Of a stretch of DNA of 64,000 nucleotides, positions 22,064 to 33,535 are shown piece by piece (position 1 is the first letter of the stretch; each line of letters starts with the position of its first letter). A program made the translations under genes and the position numbers. Source of the DNA: Endothia cerciana (Eukaryota; Ascomycota; Sordariomycetes; Diaporthales; Cryphonectriaceae); the NCBI GenBank assembly GCA_026119935.1, contig JALRMH010000002.1:1550001-1614000 (forward strand), read 5' to 3'. The notes under the pieces were generated by a model, which had not been told where the DNA came from, searched no databases, and saw only the letters and a list, made by a program, of their open reading frames with translations.

Positions 22064-22879
22064 ATGCCGCCCAGCCAGGGCACCAACGGGCGCACCTCGG
22101 CGGCCTACCCGTCCGGCGACGGCGGTCAACCCCAGCGAGCCCGACTGCGAGAGCCTCAGGGTCCTGACGACCTACCCGTCGGAGGCCCTCCAGCACAGGA
22201 TCCTCGAGACCTGGGAGGAGCGGTACGTCCTGGTAGGTTACTACATATCCACCTTCCTTAACCCCCCCCCTTCCCCCATGTATGGTGTGTGGCGGCCTAC
22301 GCTGTTGACCCAGTCCTCGCACCCTGGGGGAAGGGGGGGAAAAAAAAAAAAGGGAAAACAAAATCCCTCCAGTCCGCCGGCCTGACACGGGAACGACATG
22401 ACAGACCCTGTACCCGAAGCTGGTGGCGGCCGAGGGCCCGCCTGGCGCGGGCTCGAGGGGCTCGTGGCCGAGATGACAAAGGATGTGAGTCTCACCTGGG
22501 CCTCCCCCTCCTCCCATCCCGCCCCCCCCCCCCTCTCTCCCCGCAAAACACTTTCCATCCTTAGTTTCACCTCCCCCCCCCCTCCCCCCTTCAGCCCATC
22601 ACTACTGAGAGGATCCTCCCTCCCCCCCTTTTCCCCCTTTCCCCCTTTCCACAGGACGGCAGTCTCAACCACGACCGCGTCGTCGTCGCCCTGGACCACA
22701 TCAGCGAGACAATGAGGGCCCAGGGCCTGTTCCTCCACGCGACCGAGTACCCCAGGCGCGACGGCGACGACAACAATAGCAATAACAACAACACGGCCAG
22801 GTGGGCCCTGTACATGGACGGCGAGCCGGCCGGCGTCAGGATCGCACGTGGTTTCACGGTATTCTCTGCCGTAGTTTAG
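22064..22879 (+). CDS. Small three-exon gene of unknown function, with apparent compensating frameshifts
   Basis: Exons 22064-22232, 22405-22484 and 22655-22879 give an open 157-residue model with GTAGGT, GTGAGT, ACAG and CACAG splice ends and introns of 172 and 170 nt. I recognise no family. The third exon reads DGSLNHDRVVVALDHISETM, an Asn/Asp-rich run, then ARWALYMDGEPAGVRIARGF. The first exon starts MPPSQGTNGRTSAAYPSGDG with every third base G or C. From about 22122 to about 22465, however, the G/C-third-base pattern moves to another frame, which reads VNPSEPDCESLRVLTTYP, EALQHRILETWEERYVL and, after the intron, TLYPKLVAAEGPPGAG. The pattern then returns to the model frame at LVAEMTKD. 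One extra base near 22121-22125 and one missing base near 22455-22462 would explain this. Two sequencing errors, a real compensated pair or a pseudogene are all possible. Confidence 0.5.
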
Positions 22880-23554
22880 CTGTGGAGGGTACATTACATC
22901 CTCGAGTGTTATCCTCGGGCGGTGATGTCATTGGGGCTGGAAGCTGCGGCCAGCCGAGTAGCAACCCGAAGGGCTGACAGGTGTCACTGAGCGCCGATGG
23001 GAAGCCACTTCAAGTCTGTTTAAAAAAGAATCCCACTTTCTATTTCAGTCTGTATAGATTGTATGCAATGATCAATCCAGCAGATCGGCAAGAAGGATCA
23101 TGACCGATATCTGAGCGGACAGCCTGGCACTCGGCAGCGGGTATATAAGACATGACAAGGCATCAGCATCGTCCAGAGACGCAATATACGTGGTGGGAAG
23201 AAGGAGGGAAAAGAAGACAAAAAAAGAAAGGCAAACCCCCACCCCCCCCCAGACAGCCAGCCACCCATCCATCGGAAAGTGCAAAAGAGCAGTCAACGCC
23301 AAAACATATGCAGCGGAACGTGTCAGACTGAGCGCATCGTAAGAGCAAAACGTCGGAAGAGCAGTGATCCACCCATCCCAAGTGACGACCGGGACTCGGT
23401 CGGAGTGGTATCATCGAAAGGAGACGTGTCAAAGACCACGGAGAAGCATCCACCTCATTAGAAATTACAAGCACGGCAACGCCTGAGAGATATGCAAGTT
23501 TCGATCGTAGGCCCGCTTTCACACGAGACTGGTCGCTGGAGTCGTTGACCCCGC
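22880..23554. other. Convergent intergenic region, 3' side of nit-2
   Basis: It holds the ends of the small unknown gene and of nit-2. A C-homopolymer lies near 23241-23250. I see no gene. Confidence 0.6.
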
Positions 23555-26500
23555 TCACAGACTCATGGTCAGCCACTCCCACTCCTGCGGGCCCGTTCCG
23601 GTGCCACCAGGCGCCATGTTCAACCCGGACTGGCTGGCAGGCATCCCGGTCATCATGCCCGGCCCAGCCATGGGCCGCTGCGTCATGCCAAACCCGTTGG
23701 CCAGACCAAGGTTCGCCGGGGTCGACATGGTCCCAAAGCCGCTGCCTGAGCTCAGCGAGCGGGCTGTCTCGTTGGAACCGGTCGAGTTCTCGGGACTGTC
23801 AATGTCCATACTGCCGCCGTTGTCACCGCCCGCACTCTTACTATGCCTGCGTTGTCGTTTGGCAGATATGGCAATTGTTCGGGGAAGAGAGGCCGCTCCG
23901 GGTCCGGGTGTAGACTTGGGAGGAGCTGCTGCGATTGGTATCACACCCTTCCCGCCTGCTGAAGCTGTCGCGCCTTGATAGCCAGTTGGGCTGCTACCAG
24001 CGGTGTTCCCACCAGAGGCAACGCCGCTTGCAGGAGACTCGCCAGCATTCACGCTGCCGGCACGCGTAGTTGCCGGGGGCGTCGTGGCTTGGGAGGAGAC
24101 GTTGGCTGAGGATGAGATGTTCAATGTCGAGTTCTTGCGGGTATTCACACCCGAAGAAGTGGCTGATGCACTGATGCTCGAGTTCTTCTTGGTTGACCTC
24201 GTGCTCGTCCCACCGACGGGTCCACTGTTGCCAGAGCCCCGGTTCCGCTTCTTGATGACGTCGGTCTTCAAGCTGAGGGGCCTGACGACCCCATGGAGCT
24301 TTAGGAAGAGGCCACAAGCATTGCAGAGAGGCTGGCCCTCGGGGTTACGCCGCCAGAGAGGCGTGGTCTGGGTGAAGCAGTTGGTGCAGGTGGTCGGGGT
24401 CGACCCGTCTCCGGAGCTATTGGCGGCACCCTGTAGGTTCGTCGTCGAGCCGTGCTTAGATCCAGGTGGTGAGGATGGCCGGCTTGGGTTGACCGAGGAA
24501 TACCCGGAGGCATGTCCCGCCCCATCAGCCTGTGGGGAGCTTGGGCTGGACTGAGCCAGGCGATCGAACGGGTGACCCCGGTTGACTGCAGGAGTCGACG
24601 CTGTTCGTGGTATCTTCTGGCGTCGGTCCCCGCCTTGTCGGAACGACTGGCTGCGACCGAGGCTGCCGCTGTCCCATTCTCCATTGGTATCCACATAATC
24701 TGTTGTAGTCCCGCCGATGGTGACGCGCTTGGCTCCAGGTGGTCCACCTGGATACCGTGCTGCCTGGGTGCTGAATTGACCGGGCAGGGATGCGTCCCAT
24801 TGCAACGCACTGCTGTGAGTCGGCAGCCCGTCGGCATCAAACTCGGTGGATGAGAAGTCCTGTGGCATCGTCATGTTGCGATCGGCGAAGGCGCCGCCAT
24901 CTTCATCACCATCATCCGAGTCAGCGCCCAGACTGAACATTCCATTGCTGTCTGGCATCATGGTCACTCCAGGAGACCGGACTGAGTGGTCGGGAAAGAC
25001 CTGGCTGGGATCGATATGGCCGAAATTGCCGGTCGTCACGAAGGCAGAGTTGGCGTCTGCACCCGTTGTGCTCGGAAACATGGGGTTGCCGGTGGCGGGG
25101 TTGTACATGAATTGGTTTGGCAGCGAGTTTCCCATGTTGTTCTGAGCAGGTCGGAAGGGATGAGGTCGTTGATTCCGCACGTCCATGGAGCCGAAATAGA
25201 AAGGCTCAGCAGAAGACTCGTTCAGGGGGTGGGGTGTGGAGACAGCGGATTGATAGGCCGAGCCAGGAGGCGAGTAGTAATCTGTGTTTTGGAGACCAGA
25301 TGAGGAGGGCATGGAGGGGTTGTACATTGAGAATGGGCCGTGGTGAGCCATGGGCGAGGTTCCTGGGGAGAAAGTAAAGTGCTGCTGGAAGGGACCGGCC
25401 GAGGTGATGATTGGGTCGCTCTCCATCTGGAACGTGTCCAACGGGAAGGGGACACCACCGGCGTGGCCGTGGGCATGACCGCCGATCGAGGAGTTGGTGT
25501 TGGTGTGATCGAGCGTATACTCATGGATATCCAAGTCACCATCACCGTTTATGCCGGACACATGGGGTGAGAAGTCGGCAGGACGCTTGCGAGTCTGCAC
25601 CGAGTCAGCTGTCATCCGGCTCGAACAGACGTGGGACGGGCGGGCAGGCCAGAAGGAAAATCAGAGTCCCGGGGCCGCCGTCCCGGCAGAATCGCAACTT
25701 ACCTGTCTCTCATCGATACTCGTCTTCCGATGGTGACGAGTAACGTAGCCGAACTCGCGCTGTGCGTTGGGTGCATGGGCAGGCACAGGCACGGACTGGG
25801 GAACGAAATGGGGCAGAGAAGCCTGGCGGTGCTTGATCGGAATAGCACTGATCTGCGTCCGAAGCGGCTTGTCACCGCCTGGCTTTGTGATCTCTGGAGA
25901 GGGGCTGGGGCCCAGGCCCGCAGGAGGAGCCATGTTCTCGGCAACAATGAAGTCGTCCAAGTTCATGGGCTCCGAGGTTGACATGTTGTGCTCGGACGAT
26001 TTCCGCAGCTGGGCAATGCCGCTCGGAGCGTTCTGCGTGGAGCTATTGAGTCTTTGTAGACGACGGCGACGGGTTAGCATCTTGTCCGCGCGAGCGCCCC
26101 CGAAACGGCTACCGCTCCGCTGCAAGCGGCCAGAGCTGTGCATACCTGGCAGCATTCCGGGCCTTTTGGCCCTGCTTCTTCAAACTGGTATGCATCATGC
26201 GCCAGGTGAGGTTCTCCATGCGCTCATGGTTAGGCAAGCTCTGCTTCGTCCTGGCGAAGAAGCGCCAAACCTGGGTTGCTAGCGGATCCTCCTTCGCCAT
26301 CTCCTCCGGACTAGTGGCCATACCCGCCAGGCCGTCCTTGAAGTCGCTGAAGGTATCCGTCCTCGACAACGTGCCCTGCGCGGCAATTGCCCTGTCCGAG
26401 AGGTCGAAACGAAGCTGCTTCACTATGTCGCGCAGCCCTGCGGCCCGCCTGGCGTCGTTGGCACCGCCACTGTTTGTGGTGGAGGGCGATGCGATACCGC

Positions 26501-26648
26501 TGCTCCTGCTGATGGCAGGGCTGTCTGACTGCTCGAAACTCATCGCTTCGGCACCGCTGTCGGCGGACTGGTCAGGCCTTCGTGGAAATCGCCAGTCGTG
26601 TTCTGTTATGGTGGGATTCAGGGGACTCGACATCGATATGGCAGCCAT
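23555..26648 (-). CDS. nit-2: Global nitrogen regulator NIT2/AreA, GATA zinc-finger transcription factor
   Basis: Exons 26648-26146, 26051-25703 and 25594-23555 encode 963 residues. Introns are 94 nt (branch GCTAAC) and 108 nt, and frames join cleanly at KARNAARLNSST and IDERQTRKRPADFSP. The N-terminal part has the AreA-specific segment ending ERMENLTWRMMHTSLKKQ (DUF1752). A middle MNLDDFIVAEN motif and TRHHRKTSIDE are also shared with NIT2. The single Cys4 GATA finger spans residues 687-711 (CTNC-x17-CNAC) and is followed by the basic GVVRPLSLKTDVIKKRNR arm. The last residues EWEWLTMSL are the conserved tail contacted by the repressor NMR/NmrA. The protein activates nitrogen-catabolic genes when preferred nitrogen sources are lacking, and in several fungi also affects virulence and secondary metabolism. 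The start is ATG 26648; a longer in-frame ATG upstream seems to be leader. Confidence 0.98.
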
Positions 26649-29389
26649 GTCCCACGGACGGGTCGAGTCGTCTCTGGGTTCCGAGTCCTTTGAAGAAAGG
26701 CCTGGTATGGTGTGGTGGGAGAGAGGAAAGGCGGGAGGAAGGCGGCCAAAATGGGGGGGGGAGAATCTTGGACTTGTACCCAGTCTGAGGTGCTCTTCCC
26801 CACGCTCGGCTGGCTGCAATGGCTGGGTTCGGCCACTCTCTTCGCTCGCACCCGTACTTGCACGACTAGCCTAGCGCACAAGCCGAGCAGCCCGTCACCC
26901 AAGTCCAACAACCTGGGTCAGTCGCCTCCGCCTACCCACTTACACGAGCAGGCCAACCGAGAGCGGTAATAAAATCGTGTGGGGGACCTGGAGAAGGGCA
27001 CGACTCGGAAGACATACTATGTAAGAATAGTGTAGTTTAAGGTTGAGACGGGTCGCAGCAGGCAGACCACGACAGTAGTCGCAACGGGAAGCCGTCGGCA
27101 TACGTTCCCATTACCCCCTTTCAGAGGGCAAATCCTCGTGTGTACTATGTCGATGGCTTGGATACGTATGCACGCCTCAGAGGTGGGAACAGTTGCCCAG
27201 CCGAGCACGGTGCAGGACGCCAGCTGCGAAAGCGGTGGTCGCTGTGCTTGTGGAGGTCCCTCGGGGAGCCTTGGTGAAGCACTCACTCCACCTTCTAGCC
27301 TCTTGCATCTGACCCTGCTACTCTGATCCCAGCTTTTCCTGGCATCTCGTAGGCGGCTGCAGGCCTTTCTTTCGGTCTAAAACGCATCAGCAAAAGACTA
27401 AGGGTGGGACCCTTCCTGCGCGGTGGATCTCTTGCACGCGAAGGTGGGCGGCCCACTTGTGATGCGCGAGCAGAACTGGAGACCAGCCAGGCCTTGCGGC
27501 TAGCTGGAGCCAGACGGGCCCTGGAAGCAAAGGATTGTCACAGATGTTGGTAGTGAAAATTGCCGGCAGCAGAGTATACTACTCCCCCTCCGCCATCCCC
27601 TGGCCCGACTCCGTGGCCCTTTTTTGCGTTGTCAGCGCCCGCGAGACGTTCCCTCCCAGCTGCGAGTTCGCGGTGATCCGATCCTGCGGCTTGCAACTAG
27701 GCCATCTTGATCCCGCGAGCTTATGGTTGGCCCCAGGGATCGAAGGGCGAGGTGGTTCCCGGAATCTTGGACCAATCTGACTCGTAAACCTCGGGAAGTC
27801 TGCCGCGTCAACCAAGAAGGCTGTTGTAGGGCTATTGGCCTTTCTGCCCGGTGACGCATTTTTGGCAAAGGTGCCCGGAAACCCTCATGGGCGGCTCGCA
27901 CTTTAGCCGTCCGACTCATTTTCTGCTGGTCCGTGGGTGAGGGCCTGTTCCTTGTCTAGACCCCCCAGATGGGTGATTTCTTTCCCTTCTCCCCCCCCCC
28001 CCCTTCTTGTTTCCCTAGAGCCCGGGACATGACAGGTGTACTAATTTCAGACCACCCCGGATGTGATGGACGCGATGAGGGTATTCATATATGCGAAACC
28101 CGCCACAACCATGAAGATTGGGCCCTTCACTCATGGCAGCGGGTTCAGGACATGGTGAGAGAGACGAGGAGCAGTCGCCCAGCGCAAGCAATGTCCAGTT
28201 GGAGGACGGTTCATGCCGCAGTGGTGCGCATCCCGCTCGTGTGCGGGTCGATGTTCCTCCCCCCCAAAAAAAAACCCCCCCAGGGTAGCCGGTGCGGATC
28301 ACATCGTGGCTATTGCTGGTGGATGGGTGGGGGTGGGTGAGGGTGCGACGCAGACGAGGCCTGTAGCGTGGGGTTTAATGCTGCAAGTACGGAAGCAGTA
28401 CTGCATACCGGCAGGGGGATGGAATTAGGTGAGCCGTGATCGGCATGGGTGGCTTGCCTGTACTGTGGTAGGTAGCACTGAGTAGTAGCTTCAACGGTGA
28501 CGACTGTGAGGGCTGGCTCAATGCGAGGTAGGGCTACTAGAGCCAGGCGTACCAAGGAGATCGAGTAGACGGGCGCAGATCGAGACCCGCCCCCTGGAGA
28601 TGGCCTTTCGTCCACCACGGCTTGTGTTCGTCGTAAGCAAGCTGGCGTCAACTACCCCCCCCCCGGTGTCCTACGCCCATAAGTACTATACTATAGTAAA
28701 ACACTCCTGGCCACAACCAGCCGGCCTTTGGGGCGACTGTCGTGACTCTGTGGAGGCATCGACGGAACTGTTAATAGACTTAAGTGGAGCGCGCCCCGAG
28801 ATACCCCAGCATGGAGATGGTGGGACAATATTGGGACAAGCGAACGGCCCTGCCCAGTTCCACCTGGCACCCGAGGTTCGAGGGCTCTGCTTGCAAGAGT
28901 GCCTCCACCGCTCGCTCTCGGTGACGGGCAACCAAGCAGAGGTGAGATGGGGAGAGTCCTATTTGCCATCTCCTCCACCCCTTCGACGGCGGAACCTGGC
29001 TGGGTGGCACCCTCGTGCGGGGGCCAACGTCACCAAAGGGGGGGGGTTCCTGGACCTCTCGAAGGGTGAGACCGCGCTGGGGACAGCAGCTGGACAGGAT
29101 GCAGGCGGCAAAGGACCCTGAGATCGGGTTGTGCCGCACTCTTGAAGGGGGCGGAAGGCGGAAGTGAGAAGGCTAGTGAGGTCCGGATCCACGTCACATT
29201 CAACTCAACGCGCACCGAGAGCCTAGGGCCACCGTTTGCTTCCGCGGGCGCCTGCTTGAGTAGGGCATCTCCTGTAGCACACAGCCTGGCGGTCCTGTAG
29301 GTGGGTAGGTCTTGTGCGCTTCGAGTAGGTATGTCCTACATCGGAGGCCGGCCCCGGCGGCAGCGAGAAGGGGGTCGTCGGGAAGAAAG

Positions 29390-29421
29390 GTGTGCAGGTG
29401 TGCAGGTGTGCAGGTGTGCAG
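29390..29421. repeat. 8-bp tandem repeat (GTGTGCAG, about four copies)
   Basis: About four near-perfect 8-bp units lie in the gene-free region upstream of nit-2. Confidence 0.85.
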
Positions 29422-29643
29422 CAGGACCAGGACCGAGAGGCAGCGAGATGCTGTTGGTGCAAGGAGGATCTCGCATCTCGAGCTGGTGGAGCGGGAGTGG
29501 AGACCATCTACCATAGCAGACAACATGGGTCTGCCTCAGGCCTCTGAAGGGTCCATCCTCATCTTCACCCACGGCTACCGCTCGTAGATCTGCTACCGTA
29601 GTGTGCAGATCGCCATGTCTGCCGCCTGAGGTCCTGGATGGGC

Positions 29644-29674
29644 TCTCGTCTCGTCTTGTCTCGTCTCGTCTCGC
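29644..29674. repeat. TCTCG pentanucleotide repeat
   Basis: About six units, one with a C-to-T change. Confidence 0.85.
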
Positions 29675-29973
29675 CTGGGCCGTGGGCTGCGCGTGGCAAG
29701 ATGATGTGACCCACATCGTTGAAGCTTCTGGGGTTGCAAGGGGGGGTTTTTTGGGGGGGGGGAGAAGGTCGAGATCTCAATTTCAGAATTTTCACAGCCG
29801 TCAAGCTTGGCGACTGATGCCGCGAACATCTCCTCGGTACTATACCATGGCAGACAGTACTACTAGTGGTACTACTGCATACGCATACTATACCATGGCA
29901 ATATGTATGTACCATAGTGTGTCGATGCCGCTGGTGCCAGTCCCTGTCTGGCCTGTCTGTGCCTGCCTGCCCT

Positions 29974-30013
29974 GTCAGGTCAGGTCGGGTCAGGTCAGGT
30001 CAGGTCAGGTCAG
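29974..30013. repeat. TCAGG pentanucleotide repeat
   Basis: About eight units, one carrying a GGG variant. It lies next to a perfect palindrome. Confidence 0.85.
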
Positions 30014-30038
30014 ATGACAAGGTGTCCCGTACCTGATC

Positions 30039-30062
30039 TACTATGTACTGCAGTACATAGTA
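30039..30062. repeat. 24-bp perfect palindrome centred on CTGCAG
   Basis: Two 12-bp arms pair exactly with no spacer. It is followed by further GTAC-containing inverted motifs up to about 30092. Confidence 0.9.
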
Positions 30063-30430
30063 CAGGGTACATGGTACTGTACTATGGTACATGCCATCTG
30101 GGGAAAGGCGCAGGTGGCACTCACTGGCCGCTGCCTTCTTTTCTCATGCGAACGCTTGTTACCCAGTGAGAAGTCACACCTTGAGTCCTACCTGGGGGCA
30201 TCGCCCATCACCTGCATAAACAGCCTCGCTCCAGGGTCAAGGTTCAGGCGCGTCAAGAGGGGGTCAAGGGCAGGCTGCACTCGCAAAGCACCAGACCTAC
30301 TTGTCACAGTACCGTGGTGCCATGTTGACAACCCCCACTTTCCTTGACCCAGCGACCTCGACCTCGACTTGGCCTTGAACAGACCTCGAGACTCAGGGTC
30401 CAGGTGAGGCCCTGGTCGGCCACTCCCCCG

Positions 30431-30466
30431 CCCTCCTCCTCCTCCTCCTCCTCCTCCTCCTCTTCC
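30431..30466. repeat. CCT trinucleotide repeat
   Basis: About eleven pure CCT units, then an interrupted CCTT/CTC stretch. Confidence 0.85.
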
Positions 30467-30522
30467 TTCTCCTCCTTCAGGCCTCAGGGCGTGGGCCACA
30501 CCCAACGACGACTTCTTCTCCC

Positions 30523-30575
30523 GTCTCTCCCTCTCTCTCTCTCTCTCTCCCTCTCCCTCTCCCTCTCTCTCTCTT
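30523..30575. repeat. CT-rich dinucleotide tract
   Basis: A (CT)n tract interrupted by CCCT units. The reading frames across it code only for Arg/Glu or Ser/Leu low-complexity and are not genes. Confidence 0.85.
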
Positions 30576-31558
30576 CCATCTATACCATTCTTGGGTTCCT
30601 CACTGCTTGACAATTCTGCCGTGATACTCTCATCTGCCTGTCTGGGTATTACCCCATACCCTCCATCACGCTCACCATGCCCACCAGGCGCTATAACCAG
30701 ATCAGGCATTTTCATTCTCACCTTCACCGGCAGAGAGCATCCTCGAGGCGACAACCGACAGGCGCGAAAGGGCACCCTAAGCTTGGTGAATCTCGGGAAC
30801 TGTGGACTCGGGAGGGGGAGAGGCTGGGCTGGGCTGGGCTGGACGCCTCAGTCAAGATCCATCTGGTGCGACCCGATGTGACCTCAAAGTAGCGACTACT
30901 CGCTGGCCACGCTGGCCCTGCCCGTGACCACCGACCAGGGATGGGTCTTCCCCCCCTCCCCCAACACCCACAGACCATAGTTTCTCCGGTCATTGGTCAG
31001 TCCTGCCAGGGTGTGAGAGACAACCCCCACGACCACGGCCAGGGAGCCTGAGAGGCTGTGGACCGTCCTCATGTCCTAGTTGGGTTTCCCTGTCCTGGAC
31101 AGCTCTTCACGGGCTCGTGAATAATCTATAAACCTCCGGCGCTCAGAACCTACCTATATCGGGTTGGGCATCTCAAGGACAGAAGAGTCGAGACACTGAG
31201 CGAACCCCTGCTTGCGACGGAGTGCCCGTGGCCTGGCGCGCAGCTCCGGCGTGCCATTGCCTTGCATGTGAGAATGGGGAAAGCGAGGCCGTTCCGAGAC
31301 CACCCGTCCCTACATCCTTCCCGGTCTTTCCCTGTGTGAGATGGGTCGCTCTGCTGGCATCTTCCCAGCTCTGAGCCTCAGCCGTCCGAGGCGTCGACGG
31401 GTCTCCAGGACGGTGTCAGGCTTCCATTGGTCAATTGCCGATCCGACGGAGCGTCGCGGCCCTGGCCCATGAATCGTCGAATACCGCCGACGTCTGGTTA
31501 AATTCATTTCCGTTCACGGCATCATCGGTCGGTCTACCCTCGTCCAAATCCAGAACGT

Positions 31559-31584
31559 CGAACGAACGCAGGCGCGTTCGTTCG
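31559..31584. repeat. Hairpin, 11-bp arms and 4-nt loop
   Basis: Perfect inverted repeat (CGAACGAACGC arm, AGGC loop). There is no T tract after it, so it does not look like a polymerase III terminator. Confidence 0.85.
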
Positions 31585-33513
31585 GTGCAAGTGGCGGCAG
31601 AGGCATCTCAAGCCCCGGCATGAGTCTCGGAGGTCGCTAGAGGAACTCGACGGTTCAGCATGAACCGCAGGGATGCTCCTCTGCCATACAGCCTGCACAT
31701 ATGCTACGGTACATCACAAACTCTAGCCAGGACCGGTGTCGTTAGGCATGTGGAATAGGCCGGAGCACATGTTGTGGGTGCACGTGGCGCCACCGAGGCG
31801 ACGAAGATTGGTTTCAATTCCAATACAACCGCGTCAAATCGAATGACGACAGGCAAGCCGGTCGAGGCGCTTATCCAAGTCCAGTGGCGTCCGGCGCAAC
31901 CTCATTCTGGGCATCTCACGATGTATCGGATGCTGAACCGGTCCTCCAGCGGCACGGCGACGGAGCGGGGGCCTGGCAGATGCATTCATCCTCTGCCTTT
32001 CGCTTGCTTGCTTACTTCGCTGACATAGTACGTGGATCACTACACCTGATGGGTGACCTGTCACCTCCATCCTGAGCTCGGCGGCCCAGCGATATGAGCT
32101 CCGACTTCACGCACGGATCATCCTGGCATCCGACCGGTTCATCCCCCCAGAGTCGCACTGGCCCCGTTTCTAGGTGCTGACGAGGCTCTTAATCCGCACA
32201 CATCGGTCGAATGCATGCCAGCCTGTCGGGTCGACGGAATTTGTAAACGCCACACGCCGCAGAGCGGGGTGGAGAATCGCACAGACCTTTACCGTACGAA
32301 GACCATCCTATTTACAGCCAGCTTCGCCGATGGCACGCCGATGGCATTATTATACCACCTTGGCCACGCGATCCTTTGTTCCACCACATCGGTCCGACTC
32401 CCGGGAAGCCCAGGATGAAGTTGTTTGCGACGCTTGTTCATGGCAACTATTGGCCATTTGTCGCTCTGCTAGCATTGCTATTGCCACCGCTAGCGGAACT
32501 CGACCCAGAAGCCTTCCCGATCTATAACTCCTCCACCCGTACCGTGGACACCAACGCAGCTCCACCTGCTCACCAGGAAATGGCCGGCAGCAAAGAGAAT
32601 AAGCTTGCGGAGGGAGGCTCCCTGCATTCTCCAGCATCGCATGCGCACGGGCAAAGGCTGACCACCCTAGCCGCTGGCGTCGGAATATGTTTCTTGCTTC
32701 CAGCATCGGCGTTGAGAGCACTGCATGCAAATGCGAAGCCACGGCCGTCGAGGCACTTGTCTTCCTGCACCGTACCGCTGGACTGGCGACAGCCTTGTAG
32801 ACTGGGCAGGCAGCTCGTGCCACACTGGGCGCAGAAGCTGCAAGCCTCGCGCCAGAATTCAGGGTCCCGGTGACTGCGCCTCTCACAAATTCGCATGTGA
32901 AGATGGATTTTGCCCGCCTGGCGCGGCTCGCGAGTGATCTCGAATGCAGCCCCGTGAATGGGTCTAGAGACCATGGCCCTAAAGGGCCTTGGTCCCGAGC
33001 GGCTCTCCTATGCAGCGGCTTCGGCTTCAGCCCGACAGAATCTAGGCGACATATCTAAGGCTGTACCGACTTTGTTGGGCGGCCGTTTGGCGTTTGGTCC
33101 AGGCACGTTTTGCTGTCCCAGCAGACCGTTCCGCCACGCGACCCGAACCGAGGCATTCCCTGCCGCCAGGGACTGGATTGATCATCTCGCTCGAATCCTT
33201 GGCAGAGCTTGCCCCATAGTGCGGTTGTCTTCTGACACCTCGATCCTTCGGTTCAACATTCGCCGGGTGTGTTTGATGATTACGCTTGTCTTTCGCTAAT
33301 TCTGCGAAAGGCTTGGGACCGGTCGGGATTCGTGATCAACCCTGTCAAATCAACGGAAAACCTACTAAGGTACGGCAGCCCGACAAACAGCCAGCTCCGA
33401 TGGTATTGGCCGCATTTTAGCCGGCTGAAAGCAAGACGAGCCTTCTCCACAGCATGCCTTGCTGCTCGACCATCTGGAGACAGAGGTATTGCTTCAGAAG
33501 CCTCCAATAATAC

Positions 33514-33535
33514 CTTTCTTTCTTTCTTTCTTTCT
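33514..33535. repeat. TTTC tetranucleotide repeat
   Basis: About five units in the gene-free region. Confidence 0.85.

Noticed and set aside
30188..30775. 195-codon minus-strand frame with an Arg/Glu and Gly run
   Set aside because: It is open because it crosses (CT)n and (CCT)n repeats; no conserved sequence outside them.
32415..32873. Plus-strand frame starting with a hydrophobic, signal-peptide-like segment
   Set aside because: No third-base bias, no family motif, overlapped by equally long minus-strand frames, and the hydrophobic run does not lead into a folded-looking protein.
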